Positions 8,676 through 18,397 are shown, numbered from the stretch's first letter. The stretch: 64,000 nucleotides of DNA from Clostridiales bacterium (GCA_021201185.1 JAJQFJ010000036.1:1-64000); one strand, 5' to 3'. Program-made: numbers and translations. The notes: generated by a model from the letters alone, not told the origin.

Positions 8676-10958
8676 ATGCCGGAAGAAACGACCCATCCCG
8701 ACGGCGAGCGGGAGGTGATCGAGGCCACCGCCCAGGCGGTGGTTTTTCACAATCCGGACAACGGGTACACCGTCCTCCGGGTCACCGGCGGCGGAGACCA
8801 CTTCACCGCCGTGGGCAATATGCCCTCGGTCTGCCCCGGGGAGCTGCTGACCCTGGAGGGGGTCTGGGTCACCCACCCCTCCTTTGGTCAGCAGTTCAAG
8901 GCGGACTCCGTCCGCCTCCGCCTCCCCACGGGCACCGAGGCCATCTATCGCTATCTGGCCTCCGGCGTCCTCAAGGGTGTGGGAGAGAAAATGGCGAAAA
9001 AGCTGGTAGACCAGTTCGGGGAGGACACCTTTCAGGTGCTGGAGAGCGACCCGGACCGGCTGGCCGCTGTGAAGGGTATCACCCCCAAAAAGGCCCGGGC
9101 CATTCAGACAGAGTTTCTCCAGAAGGCGGGCATGCGGAGCCTGCTGGAATTTCTCTCCCAGAACAGCCTTCCCATGGAGCTGGGCCCCAAGCTGTGGAAG
9201 CTCTATGGCCCCGGGGCCATGGAAATCCTGCGGGCCAACCCCTATGTGCTGCTGGGGAGCGATCTGGAGGTGGACTTTGCCACCGCCGACCGGCTGGCCG
9301 CCGCCCTGGGCATCCACGCCGACGACGATCAGCGGGTGGAGGCGGGGGTGCTGTATACCCTGAGCCACAATCTGGACAACGGCCACGTCTTTCTCCCCCA
9401 GGACAAGCTGCTCCAGGCGGCGGGCCGGATGCTGAACAACGACCCGGACGTCTCCATCGGCCCGGAGATGCTGGAGGAGGGGCTGGAGCGGCTGGAGCTG
9501 CGCAACCAGGTGGTGCGGCAGCAGGTGCTGGGTCTGGAGGCGGTCTACCGCACCGACCTGTACGAGGCCGAGGCGTATATCGCCCAGCGTCTCCGGGAGA
9601 TGGCCCGGTTCGAGCCGTTGGCCCCGGAGCATCTGGAGCAGCTCATCCGCCAGGCGGAGCGGGAGCAGGGCATCCGCTACGCCGCCCAGCAGCGGCAGGC
9701 GGTGGAGCTGGCCGCCCGCCGTCAGGTCATGCTGCTCACCGGCGGCCCCGGCACTGGCAAGACCACCACCCTCAAGGGGATTTTGGCCTGCTTTGAGCAG
9801 ATGGGACTGAAAACCCTGTTGGCCGCCCCCACCGGGCGGGCGGCAAAGCGGCTGGGGGAGCTGTGCGGTGCAGATGCCTCCACCATCCACCGGATGCTGG
9901 AGGCGGGGTACGACCAGGACACCGGAAAGCTGGCCTTTCTCCACGACGAGGACGACCCTCTCTCCGCCGGGGCGGTCATCGTGGACGAGATGAGCATGGT
10001 GGACATCCCCCTCATGGGCGCCCTGCTTCGGGCGGTCCCCAGCGAGTGCCGCCTGGTGCTGGTGGGGGACCCGGACCAGCTCCCCAGCGTAGGGCCGGGG
10101 CAGCTCTTCGACCACCTCATCCGCAGCGAGATCATCCCCACGGTGAAGCTCACGGAGATCTTCCGCCAGGCTCAGCAGTCCCAGATCATTATGGGAGCCC
10201 ATCAGGTGAATCAGGGCGTCCTGCCTCCTCTGGTGAACCGGGGCGGCAGTCAGGATTTCTTCTTTCTCCGCCGCCTCCAGGGGGACGCCGCGGTGCAGAC
10301 CATTGTGGAGCTGTGCCGGGACCGTCTGCCCAACAAGATGGGGATACCCGCCGACCAGATCCAGGTGCTCTCCCCCACTCGCCGCCACGTCACCGGCACC
10401 GCCAACCTGAACAGCGCCCTCCAGGAGGCGCTCAATCCCCCCTCCCCGGACAAGGGAGAGGTGAAGCTGGGCTCGGTGGTCTTTCGCACCGGCGACCGGG
10501 TCATGCAGATCCGGAACAACTACGACATCATCTGGCGGGAGGCGGACAGCCTCAAGGGGGGCATGGGCATCTTCAACGGGGATATTGGCACCATCCTCTC
10601 CGCCGACCCCCGGGAGCGGATGCTCCGGGTGGGCTTTGACGGCCGGGTGGTGGAGTACACCTCCGACCTGCTGCCGGAGCTGGAGCTGGCCTACGCCATG
10701 ACGGTACACAAGTCCCAGGGCAGCGAGTACCGGGCGGTCATCCTGGCCGCCGTCAGCGGCGCGCCCATGCTGCTGACCCGTGGCATCCTCTACACCGGCA
10801 TCACCCGGGCCAGGGGCCTGTTCATCGCCGTGGGAGACGAGCAGGTGCTGGCGAAAATGGTGGCCAACGACCGGCAGGCCCGGCGGTACAGCGGCCTTCG
10901 GGCAAGGCTCACCGGGGAGGTGCCCCCGGTGGAGGAGCCTGGGGAGCTGCCGTTTTGA
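8676..10958 (+). CDS. recD2: ATP-dependent RecD2-like DNA helicase
   Basis: MPEETTHPDGEREVIEATAQAVVFHNPDNGYTVLRV..., Walker A LTGGPGTGKTTTLKGI, DEMSMVD, C-terminal AYAMTVHKSQGSEY. Confidence 0.96.
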   Translation: MPEETTHPDGEREVIEATAQAVVFHNPDNGYTVLRVTGGGDHFTAVGNMPSVCPGELLTLEGVWVTHPSFGQQFKADSVRLRLPTGTEAIYRYLASGVLKGVGEKMAKKLVDQFGEDTFQVLESDPDRLAAVKGITPKKARAIQTEFLQKAGMRSLLEFLSQNSLPMELGPKLWKLYGPGAMEILRANPYVLLGSDLEVDFATADRLAAALGIHADDDQRVEAGVLYTLSHNLDNGHVFLPQDKLLQAAGRMLNNDPDVSIGPEMLEEGLERLELRNQVVRQQVLGLEAVYRTDLYEAEAYIAQRLREMARFEPLAPEHLEQLIRQAEREQGIRYAAQQRQAVELAARRQVMLLTGGPGTGKTTTLKGILACFEQMGLKTLLAAPTGRAAKRLGELCGADASTIHRMLEAGYDQDTGKLAFLHDEDDPLSAGAVIVDEMSMVDIPLMGALLRAVPSECRLVLVGDPDQLPSVGPGQLFDHLIRSEIIPTVKLTEIFRQAQQSQIIMGAHQVNQGVLPPLVNRGGSQDFFFLRRLQGDAAVQTIVELCRDRLPNKMGIPADQIQVLSPTRRHVTGTANLNSALQEALNPPSPDKGEVKLGSVVFRTGDRVMQIRNNYDIIWREADSLKGGMGIFNGDIGTILSADPRERMLRVGFDGRVVEYTSDLLPELELAYAMTVHKSQGSEYRAVILAAVSGAPMLLTRGILYTGITRARGLFIAVGDEQVLAKMVANDRQARRYSGLRARLTGEVPPVEEPGELPF

Positions 10959-10976
10959 GCGATTCAAAACCGCCCC

Positions 10977-11005
10977 TTGACATCACCCCTGCCCCGTGCT
11001 AAACT
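10977..11005 (+). promoter_or_regulatory. Sigma-A promoter TTGACA-N17-TAAACT for the 6S-like RNA
   Basis: TTGACA 10977-10982, 17-nt spacer, TAAACT 11000-11005. Confidence 0.75.
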
Positions 11006-11011
11006 GACCAC

Positions 11012-11190
11012 AACCAAAATAGAGAACGGAGGCTTCGGAACCGCTATGTCTATCATGCAGATCTGATATTCCAGTCGAATCCCATAGTGTGAACAAAATC
11101 GGACGTGTCCCCATCGGGGATATGCCCTTGGGTTCCTGTGGGCAGATTGGGTCAGTCACATGGTAGAATGGGTGCGCTCCGGGCTTTTTG
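11012..11190 (+). ncRNA. ssrS: Probable 6S RNA (long irregular hairpin with a large central bubble)
   Basis: Nested pairings: CGGAG(11027-31)/CTCCG(11177-81); CTATCATG(11050-57)/CATGGTAG(11159-66); central bubble 23 nt/16 nt; CCCATAG(11081-87)/CTGTGGG(11136-42); GAAC/GTTC; GGaCGTGTCCCC(11101-12)/GGGGATATGcCC(11116-27); U-rich end; own promoter; ~180 nt. Confidence 0.72.
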
Positions 11191-11284
11191 TTGCCTTTTT
11201 ACGCCCTCTCTCTGCCTGTCTGCCCTTTTTGCGCCCGGATACGGGAACAAGCATCTGCGCAGACGGCGCAGGAGAGGAATTTTT

Positions 11285-12574
11285 ATGAAGAAAACGAATA
11301 CGCCTCCCCACACCGGAGGCTCCGGCCTCTGGAGCCGGGATTTTACCATTATCACTCTGGGCAGCGTGGTCTCCATGGTAGGGGGAACCCTGTCCGGCTT
11401 TGCCCTGAGCATTATGGTGCTGGACTACACCGGCTCCACCCTGCTCTACATCCTGACCAACGTGGGCTATCAGCTGCCCATACTCATCTGTCCCCTGATC
11501 GCCGGACCCTATCTGGACCGGATGAGCCGGAAAAAAGCGATCTACCGGCTGGACTTTCTCTCCGCCGGGATCGCTCTGGTCATGTTCCTGCTGCTCCGGT
11601 CCGGGTGGTACAGCTACCCGGTGCTGCTGGGCTATACCGTCCTCTCGGGGGCCATCGAGAGCGTCTACTCTGTGGCCTATGACAGCCTCTACCCCAACCT
11701 CATCCCGGAGGGGCATCTGTCCCAGGGCTACTCCGTCTCCAGCCTGCTCTGGCCCCTGGCGGCCATGACCAGTCCCATCGCCGCCGTGATCTACACCGCC
11801 CTGGGCACGGTGGCCCCCCTGTTCGCCTTCAACGCCGTATGCCTTTTGGTGGCCGCCTGCTTTGAGCGCACCATCGGCTATCAGGAGACCCACATGGCCC
11901 AGGTGCCCCAAAGGGCGGAGGGCTCTCCCCTGTCCCGGTTCCGCCGGGAGTTCCGCTCGGGGCTGAACTATCTGGCGGGGGAGCGGGGGCTGCTGGTCAT
12001 CACGGTCTATTTCGCCCTCTCCAACTTTGCGGGGAACGCAGCAGAGGGCCTGTGGCTCCCCTTCTTCCGCAACAACGCCGGGCTGTTCTCCGCCTGGCCG
12101 GTGGCGGCGGTGACGCTGTACGCCATCGTCTCCAATTTCTCCGTAGCGGGCCGGTTCGCGGGAGGACTGCTCCACTATCGGCTCAGGCTCCCCGCCCGGC
12201 GCAAGTTCGCCATCGCCCTGACCGTCTATTTTGTCATTGCCGTGCTGGACGGAGTAACGCTGTTTCTCCCCGTCCCCCTGATGGCGGCGGCCAATTTCCT
12301 CTATGGGGCGCTGGGCGTCACCTCCTACAATATCCGCACCGCCGCCACCCAGTCCTACATTCCGGACACGGTGCGGGCCAGATTCAACAGTGTGTTCACC
12401 ATGATCTGCTCCACGGGCGGTATTCTCGGCTCCCTGGCGGCAGGCGGCCTGGCGGAGCTGCTGCCGGAGCGGACAGTGGTGCTCATTTTCGGCCTGGTGG
12501 AGCTGGCCGCCGTGGTCTGCGTCATGGCGCCGGGCCGGAAGGAGGTCGCCGGGATTTACAACCGGGAGGTGTAA
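11285..12574 (+). CDS. MFS transporter
   Basis: MKKTNTPPHTGGSGLWSRDFTIITLGSVVSMVGGTLSGFALSIMVLDYTGS..., multiple TM segments, MSRKKAIYRLD loop. Confidence 0.9.
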   Translation: MKKTNTPPHTGGSGLWSRDFTIITLGSVVSMVGGTLSGFALSIMVLDYTGSTLLYILTNVGYQLPILICPLIAGPYLDRMSRKKAIYRLDFLSAGIALVMFLLLRSGWYSYPVLLGYTVLSGAIESVYSVAYDSLYPNLIPEGHLSQGYSVSSLLWPLAAMTSPIAAVIYTALGTVAPLFAFNAVCLLVAACFERTIGYQETHMAQVPQRAEGSPLSRFRREFRSGLNYLAGERGLLVITVYFALSNFAGNAAEGLWLPFFRNNAGLFSAWPVAAVTLYAIVSNFSVAGRFAGGLLHYRLRLPARRKFAIALTVYFVIAVLDGVTLFLPVPLMAAANFLYGALGVTSYNIRTAATQSYIPDTVRARFNSVFTMICSTGGILGSLAAGGLAELLPERTVVLIFGLVELAAVVCVMAPGRKEVAGIYNREV

Positions 12575-12599
12575 GAGGCGGCATTGGCCCTCCTCCCTC

Positions 12600-12629
12600 T
12601 TGACATCCCCCGCCCTGACGTGATAACAT
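12600..12629 (+). promoter_or_regulatory. Putative promoter TTGACA-N18-TAACAT
   Basis: TTGACA 12600-12605, TAACAT 12624-12629; immediately followed by a terminator-like hairpin. Confidence 0.5.
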
Positions 12630-12639
12630 AGACAAAACG

Positions 12640-12681
12640 AAGGCGTTTTGCAGAGATGCAAGGCGCCTTTGTCTCGTTTTT
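12640..12681 (+). terminator. Terminator/attenuator-like hairpin upstream of the ATP-grasp module
   Basis: AAGGCG-tt-TTGC-agagat-GCAA-gg-CGCCTT followed by TGTCTCGTTTTT. Confidence 0.6.
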
Positions 12682-12733
12682 GGGGTAGAGGGTCTCCCCG
12701 CTGCCCCCTGCGGAGAGAGAAAAGGGTGATTCT

Positions 12734-14053
12734 ATGTATGAAATGGATCTGATCGAGCGGGCCAACTCGGTCAACGAGCTGTTGGCTCGGTACGGCGTGA
12801 AGTTCGGCATCTACAAGAACGGGACGTTCAAGGAGCAGCTGTTCCCCTTCGACGCCATCCCCCGGGTCATCCCGGCAGACGAATTCGACCTGCTGGACCG
12901 GGGCCTACGCCAGCGGGTGAAGGCGCTGAACCTGTTTCTGGAGGACATTTACAACGAGAAGAAGATCGTCCGGGACCGGGTAGTGCCGGAGGAGTTTATC
13001 TACGCCTCCAGCGGCTATCTGCCCCAGTGTGAGGGCATCCGGCCCTCCGGCGGGGTGTTCTCCCACATCTCCGGCATCGACCTGGTGCTGGGGAAGGACG
13101 GGAGCTGGTACATTCTGGAGGACAATCTCCGGGTGCCCTCCGGGGCCTCCTATCCCCTGATCGTCCGGGACCTTTGCCGCCGGAGCAGTCCCCGCACCTT
13201 CCAGGAGTTCCACATCGAGGACAACCGGAACTATGCCCAGCTCCTGCGCCACACCATGGACTATGCCAACGTGGGAGGGCTGACGGTGGTGCTCACCCCC
13301 GGACGGTATAACGCCGCCTATTTTGAGCACTCCTATCTGGCGGAGCAGACCCACTCCCCCCTGGTCAGCGGTCAGGATCTGGTGGTGGAGGAGGACGGGG
13401 TCTACCTCCTGGACTACACCGGCAAAAAGGAGCGGGTAGGGGCGGTTTACCGCCGCATCTCCGACGATTTCCTGGACCCCCTCAGCTTCCGTCCGGAGTC
13501 CCTCATCGGCGTGCCCGGTCTGTTCCAGGCCTACCGGAAGGGCCAGGTGGCCATTCTCAACGCCCCGGGCAACGGGGTGGCGGACGACAAGGGCATCTAT
13601 TATTTCGTCCCCAAAATGATTCAATACTATCTGGGAGAGCAGCCCATCCTCTCCAACGCCCCCACCTATCTGCCCTTCTTCGAGGAGGACATGAAGTCCG
13701 TTCTGGAGCATCTGGACACCCTGGTGCTCAAGGACGTGGCCGAGGCGGGGGGCTACGGCGTGGTCTTTGGCAGCAAGATGTCCGCCCGGCAGAAGGAGGA
13801 CTTTGTGGCCCTGCTCAAAGCCGAGCCACGCCGGTTCATCACCCAGGAGGTCATCGACTTCCAGGACCTGGACATCATGGATAACGGCGTCCGGGTCCCC
13901 CGGAAGGCCGACCTGCGGGCCTTTGTCCTCTCCGCCGAGGAGCCGGTGGCGTGGAAGAGCGGCCTGACCCGGTTCTCCCGGAACCCGGATTCCTTCATTG
14001 TCAACTCATCTCAGGGAGGAGGATTTAAAGACACATGGGTATTAAGTCGATAG
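12734..14053 (+). CDS. Circularly permuted ATP-grasp type 2 family protein
   Basis: MYEMDLIERANSVNELLARYGVKFGIYKNGTFKEQLFPFDAIPRVI...ILEDNLRVPSGASYPL...; followed by alpha-E and transglutaminase genes. Confidence 0.9.
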   Translation: MYEMDLIERANSVNELLARYGVKFGIYKNGTFKEQLFPFDAIPRVIPADEFDLLDRGLRQRVKALNLFLEDIYNEKKIVRDRVVPEEFIYASSGYLPQCEGIRPSGGVFSHISGIDLVLGKDGSWYILEDNLRVPSGASYPLIVRDLCRRSSPRTFQEFHIEDNRNYAQLLRHTMDYANVGGLTVVLTPGRYNAAYFEHSYLAEQTHSPLVSGQDLVVEEDGVYLLDYTGKKERVGAVYRRISDDFLDPLSFRPESLIGVPGLFQAYRKGQVAILNAPGNGVADDKGIYYFVPKMIQYYLGEQPILSNAPTYLPFFEEDMKSVLEHLDTLVLKDVAEAGGYGVVFGSKMSARQKEDFVALLKAEPRRFITQEVIDFQDLDIMDNGVRVPRKADLRAFVLSAEEPVAWKSGLTRFSRNPDSFIVNSSQGGGFKDTWVLSR

Positions 14054-14700
14054 AGGTCACCGACCGGCTGTACTGGCTGGGCCGGTATTCCGAGCGGGTG
14101 TACACCTCCCTCCGGCTGTTCGCCAAGAGCTATGACGATATGCTGGACAAGGGAGACACCTATGGGGAGCTGTGCCGCTCTCTGGAGATCCCCAACATCT
14201 ACCCCACGGCGCAGAACTTTCTCCGCCGCTACCCCTTTGACGAGAGCGACCCCAACTCCATCGCTAGCAACCTCCGCCGGGCCTATGACAACGCCGTTGA
14301 GCTGCGCCAGGAGATCGGCACCGAGGAGCTGAGCTACATCCAGCTGGCGGTCTACGAGATGAACCGCGCCCGGCTCAGCGACGCCCCCATGCTGGAGTTT
14401 CAGAAGATCGCGGACAACATCCTGGCCTTCTGGGGCATCATCGACGACCAGGTGGAGGACGAGAACACCCGGAACATCATCAAGGTGGGCAAGCGGGTGG
14501 AGCGCATCGACCTCTTTGGCCGGCTCCACGCCTCCCAGGTGGACCTGCACCGGGAGGTCCGGCGGCTCCAGGGGCGTATCGACCGGTGCACCATCCGGTA
14601 TGACCGGGCGTGCCTGGCAGAGCTGGGCCGCCTGGTGGAGGCAGAGCCTCTGGACTACAGTGCCATCGTGCAGACGGTGGAACGGCTGACGGCGGTGTGA
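14035..14700 (+). CDS. Alpha-E domain-containing protein
   Basis: MGIKSIEVTDRLYWLGRYSERVYTSLRLFAKSYDDML...; overlaps the ATP-grasp gene. Confidence 0.88.
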   Translation: MGIKSIEVTDRLYWLGRYSERVYTSLRLFAKSYDDMLDKGDTYGELCRSLEIPNIYPTAQNFLRRYPFDESDPNSIASNLRRAYDNAVELRQEIGTEELSYIQLAVYEMNRARLSDAPMLEFQKIADNILAFWGIIDDQVEDENTRNIIKVGKRVERIDLFGRLHASQVDLHREVRRLQGRIDRCTIRYDRACLAELGRLVEAEPLDYSAIVQTVERLTAV

Positions 14701-14701
14701 G

Positions 14702-15499
14702 ATGGCGGAGACGCTGTGTTATGCGTATGAGCTGAATCTCCGGTTCTCCCGCCCTGCCCATGACCACAGCTACCTTCTTCGTCTCTCTCCCCCGTCCAAT
14801 GAAGGGCAGCAGGTTTTGGAGCAGCGGCTGGAGCTCTCCCCCTCCCACCAGGGGGCGGAGACCGCCGACGCCTTTGGCAATTGCTGCCGTTACGGGCATA
14901 TTGTCCGGTCCCATCAGCAGTTTCAGTCCGTCGCCGCCGGACGGGTGCGCACTGGTCTGTCCGACGGAGTGGCCGAGCCTGACCCGGTCCGGTGGGGCAT
15001 GATGAAGTCTCCCTCCCCCTACACCCGGCCCGGCCCGCATTTGCTGGCCCTGTCCCGCCGTCTGGCGGATGGCCGTGACCGCTCCCCCCTGGAGCGGGCC
15101 TGGGCGCTGGCCCAGGGAGTACACAGTGAGCTGACCTACTGCCCCCAGGTGACGGATCCCCGCACCACCGCCGAGGAGGCCCTGGCCCTGGGCGAGGGGG
15201 TCTGTCAGGACTACGCCCACATTTTGCTGGCTCTCTGCCGTCTGGAGGGCATCCCCGCCCGGTATGCGGCGGGGATGCTGGTGGGCGAGGGGGCCAGCCA
15301 CGCCTGGGTGGAGGTGCTCAGCCAGGGCCGCTGGTACGGCTTGGACCCCACCAACCTGCTCCCCGTCCGGGAGCAGCACATTCTTCTGGCCCGGGGCCGG
15401 GACGGCGGAGACTGTCCCCTGAACCGGGGCAGCTTTCTGGGCGGCGGCGACCAGCTCCAGACCGTCCGGGTGTCCGTCCATCCCGTTACGGCCCCCTGA
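14702..15499 (+). CDS. Transglutaminase-like domain protein
   Basis: ...LALGEGVCQDYAHILLALCRLEGIPARYAAGMLVGEGASHAWVEVLSQGRWYGLDPTN: Cys-His-Asp triad of the fold. Confidence 0.92.
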   Translation: MAETLCYAYELNLRFSRPAHDHSYLLRLSPPSNEGQQVLEQRLELSPSHQGAETADAFGNCCRYGHIVRSHQQFQSVAAGRVRTGLSDGVAEPDPVRWGMMKSPSPYTRPGPHLLALSRRLADGRDRSPLERAWALAQGVHSELTYCPQVTDPRTTAEEALALGEGVCQDYAHILLALCRLEGIPARYAAGMLVGEGASHAWVEVLSQGRWYGLDPTNLLPVREQHILLARGRDGGDCPLNRGSFLGGGDQLQTVRVSVHPVTAP

Positions 15500-15534
15500 C
15501 TGGTTCCGTTTGACACAAAAAAGGAGGAAACCAT

Positions 15535-16473
15535 ATGATACAGACAGTGGCATCCATTCCCCTGCCTGTCTTTGAAAATCTGGTCATCCAGAAAAACCGC
15601 CTGACCCCCACCGGGGGGCAGGGCTGCGGCAAGCGCATCAGCATCGTCACCGGCATCCACGGGGACGAGCTGGAGGGGCAGTATGTCTGCTACCAGGTGA
15701 ACCGGCGCATTGCCGCCCACCCGGAGTATCTGGCGGGGACGGTGGACCTGTACCCCTCCATGAATCCCCTGGGCATCGACTCCATCACCCGGGGCATCCC
15801 CGGCTTTGACCTGGACATGAACCGGCTCTTTCCCGGCAGCCGGGATGGGGCGATGACGGAGGATATGGCCGCCCGCATTATGGAGGACCTGCTGGGCTCC
15901 GACCTGTGCCTGGACATCCACGCCAGCAACATCTATCTCACCGAGCTGCCCCAGATCCGCATCAACGAGCTGTTCCGGGACCGGCTGATGGACTACGCGA
16001 AGCTGGCCAACGTGGACTTTATCTGGGTGCATGGGGCCAGTACCGTGCTGGAATCCACCCTGGCCCACAGCCTCAACAGCCGGAATGTGCCCACCCTGGT
16101 GGTGGAGATGGGGGTGGGGATGCGCCTGACCCCCGCCTACGGCGACCAGCTCACCGAGGGCATTTTCCGGCTCATGGCCGAGCTGGGCATCTGGACGGGG
16201 CCGGTGGCCCCGGTGCGCACTCCCCTCATCTCCGAGGAGGACGACGCCATCTGCTACTTAAACGCCCCCGTCTCCGGCATTTTCCTGAAGGAGCAGCCCC
16301 ACGGGGCCACCCTGTCCGCCGGAGATCGTATCGGCTCTGTGGTGAACCCTCTCACCGGCCAGCTGCTCCGGGAGATCACCGCCCCGGCGGACGGGCTGCT
16401 GTTCACCATCCGGGAGTACCCTGTGGTGGACGAGGGCTCGCTGCTGGCCCGTATCCGGAAGGAGGCGAAGTGA
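15535..16473 (+). CDS. M14/succinylglutamate desuccinylase-aspartoacylase (AstE) family metallopeptidase, copy 1
   Basis: ISIVTGIHGDELEGQY zinc motif, LYPSMNPLGIDSITRGIPGFDLDMNRLFPG. Confidence 0.88.
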   Translation: MIQTVASIPLPVFENLVIQKNRLTPTGGQGCGKRISIVTGIHGDELEGQYVCYQVNRRIAAHPEYLAGTVDLYPSMNPLGIDSITRGIPGFDLDMNRLFPGSRDGAMTEDMAARIMEDLLGSDLCLDIHASNIYLTELPQIRINELFRDRLMDYAKLANVDFIWVHGASTVLESTLAHSLNSRNVPTLVVEMGVGMRLTPAYGDQLTEGIFRLMAELGIWTGPVAPVRTPLISEEDDAICYLNAPVSGIFLKEQPHGATLSAGDRIGSVVNPLTGQLLREITAPADGLLFTIREYPVVDEGSLLARIRKEAK

Positions 16474-16474
16474 C

Positions 16475-17407
16475 ATGAGACAGTCGGTCATCTATGAGAT
16501 TCCCTCCCTCTACCGGGAGAACTTCCGGGTCCACGGCTACACCTTCGGCCAGGGGGAGCGCTCCCTCTGCGTGGTGGGAAGCCTCCGGGGCAACGAGTAT
16601 CAGCAGATTTACACCTGCTCCCAGCTGGTGAAGGCCCTCCGCCGGGCGGAGCAGCGGGGGGAGCTGAATCCCGGGAAGGAGATTCTGGTACTCCCCTCTC
16701 TGAACCCCTACTCCATGAACGTGGGCAAGCGGTTCTGGCCCACGGACAACACGGACATCAACCGGATGTTCCCCGGCTACGACCTGGGGGAGACCACTCA
16801 GCGCATTGCCGACGGGGTGTTCCGTCAGATTTCCCGGTACGACAACGGCATCCAGCTGGCCTCCTTCTATATGCCGGGCCGGTTCCTGCCCCATATCCGC
16901 ATTATGCGCACCGGATTTGAGAACGTGGAAAAGGCGGAGTGGTTCGGCATGCCCCACATCGTCCTCCGGGACCCCCGGCCCTACGACACCACCACCCTGA
17001 ATTACAACTGGCAGATCTGGGACACCAATGCCTACAGCCTCTACACCACGACCACCACCTCCATCGACGAGGAGAGCGCCGATCAGGCGGTGCGGGCCAT
17101 CTTCCGGTTCCTCAGCCGGGAGGGCATCCTCAACCGGCCCATTCAGGGAGGCTTCCGCTCCCAAATCTGGGAGGACGGCAGCCTGGCCTCCGTCCGGCCC
17201 CGGTACGCGGGCATCTTCCGCCCCGTCTGCAAGCCTGGAGACCGGGTGGTCGCCGGAGACCCCCTGGCGGAGATTCTGGACCCGGGCGCAGGAGAGACCA
17301 TGGAGCGGCTCCTGGCCCCCTGCGACGGGGTGGTGTTCTTCCTCCACACCGACCCCATGACCTACGCCAACACTGCCGTCGTCAAGCTCCTGCCGGAGCA
17401 GGGTTGA
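16475..17407 (+). CDS. M14/AstE-like metallopeptidase, copy 2
   Basis: LCVVGSLRGNEYQQIY...LVLPSLNPYSMNVGKRFWPTDNTDINRMFPGYDLGETTQRIAD; parallels copy 1. Confidence 0.82.
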   Translation: MRQSVIYEIPSLYRENFRVHGYTFGQGERSLCVVGSLRGNEYQQIYTCSQLVKALRRAEQRGELNPGKEILVLPSLNPYSMNVGKRFWPTDNTDINRMFPGYDLGETTQRIADGVFRQISRYDNGIQLASFYMPGRFLPHIRIMRTGFENVEKAEWFGMPHIVLRDPRPYDTTTLNYNWQIWDTNAYSLYTTTTTSIDEESADQAVRAIFRFLSREGILNRPIQGGFRSQIWEDGSLASVRPRYAGIFRPVCKPGDRVVAGDPLAEILDPGAGETMERLLAPCDGVVFFLHTDPMTYANTAVVKLLPEQG

Positions 17408-17421
17408 ATAAAGCGCAAAAC

Positions 17422-17457
17422 GCCCTCCGGGTCTCGCAAACGCGAAGCCCGGAGGGC
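17422..17457. terminator. Bidirectional terminator between M14 copy 2 (+) and argF (-)
   Basis: GCCCTCCGGG...CCCGGAGGGC perfect 10-bp stem. Confidence 0.8.
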
Positions 17458-17473
17458 TGTTTCATGCGCATTT

Positions 17474-18397
17474 TCAGATCTCGCCGTGCATCAGCTGGAC
17501 CATGACGGCCTTCTGGGCGTGGAGGCGGTTCTCCGCCTCGTCGAAGATCTCGTCGGCGTGCTGCTCGAACACCTCTTCGGTGATCTCCTCTCCCCGGTGG
17601 GCGGGGAGGCTGTGCTGCACCATGCAGCCGGGATGGGCCACGGCCATGAGGTCGGCGTTCACCTGGTATCCGGCGAAGGCCACGGCCCGCTTGGCCCGCT
17701 CCTCCTCCTGGCCCATGGAGGCCCAGACGTCGGTGAAGATCACGTCGGCGTCCTTGGCCGCCTCAAAGATGTCCCCGGTGAGGGTGAACCGGCTGCCGCC
17801 CTGGACGGAGGCGGCGAAGTCCAGCACCTGCTGGTCCGGCCAGTAGCCCTCCGGGCAGGCTACGGCCACTTCCATGCCGCACTTCAGACCGCCCACGATG
17901 AGGGAATTTGCCATATTGTTGCCGTCCCCGATGAAGCAGAGCTTCAGCCCGTCCAGATGGGCCATCCGCTCCCGGACGGTCATCAGGTCCGCCAGCACCT
18001 GGCAGGGGTGGGCGAAGTCGGTCAGGCCGTTGATGACCGGGATGTCGGCGTATTTGGCCAGGCTCTCCACCTCGGCCTGGTCGAATGTGCGGATCATAAT
18101 GCCGTCGCAGTAGCGGCTGAGGACCCGGGCGGTGTCCTGGATGGGCTCGCCCCGGCCGATCTGGCTCTCCTTGCCGGAGAGGAACAGGGCGTGGCCCCCC
18201 AGCTGGAACATCCCCGTCTCAAAGGAGTCCCGGGTGCGGGTGGAATTCTTCTCAAAGATCATGGCCAGGGTCTTGCCCTCCAGATAGTGGTGGGGCAGGC
18301 CGTGCTGCTGCTCGTATTTCAGCTGATCCGCCAGGTCGAGAATACTCAGAATGTCGTCGCCGGACAGGTCCAGCATCTTTAACAGGTCTTTTTTCAT
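17474..18397 (-). CDS. argF: Ornithine carbamoyltransferase
   Basis: FEKNSTRTRDSFETGMFQLGGHALFL, HCLP-equivalent HSLPAHRGEE; arginine cluster context. Confidence 0.96.
   Translation of the reverse strand: MKKDLLKMLDLSGDDILSILDLADQLKYEQQHGLPHHYLEGKTLAMIFEKNSTRTRDSFETGMFQLGGHALFLSGKESQIGRGEPIQDTARVLSRYCDGIMIRTFDQAEVESLAKYADIPVINGLTDFAHPCQVLADLMTVRERMAHLDGLKLCFIGDGNNMANSLIVGGLKCGMEVAVACPEGYWPDQQVLDFAASVQGGSRFTLTGDIFEAAKDADVIFTDVWASMGQEEERAKRAVAFAGYQVNADLMAVAHPGCMVQHSLPAHRGEEITEEVFEQHADEIFDEAENRLHAQKAVMVQLMHGEI

Noticed and set aside
8103-10967. 954-aa minus-strand ORF antisense to recD2
   Set aside because: Antisense artefact of GC-rich coding sequence.
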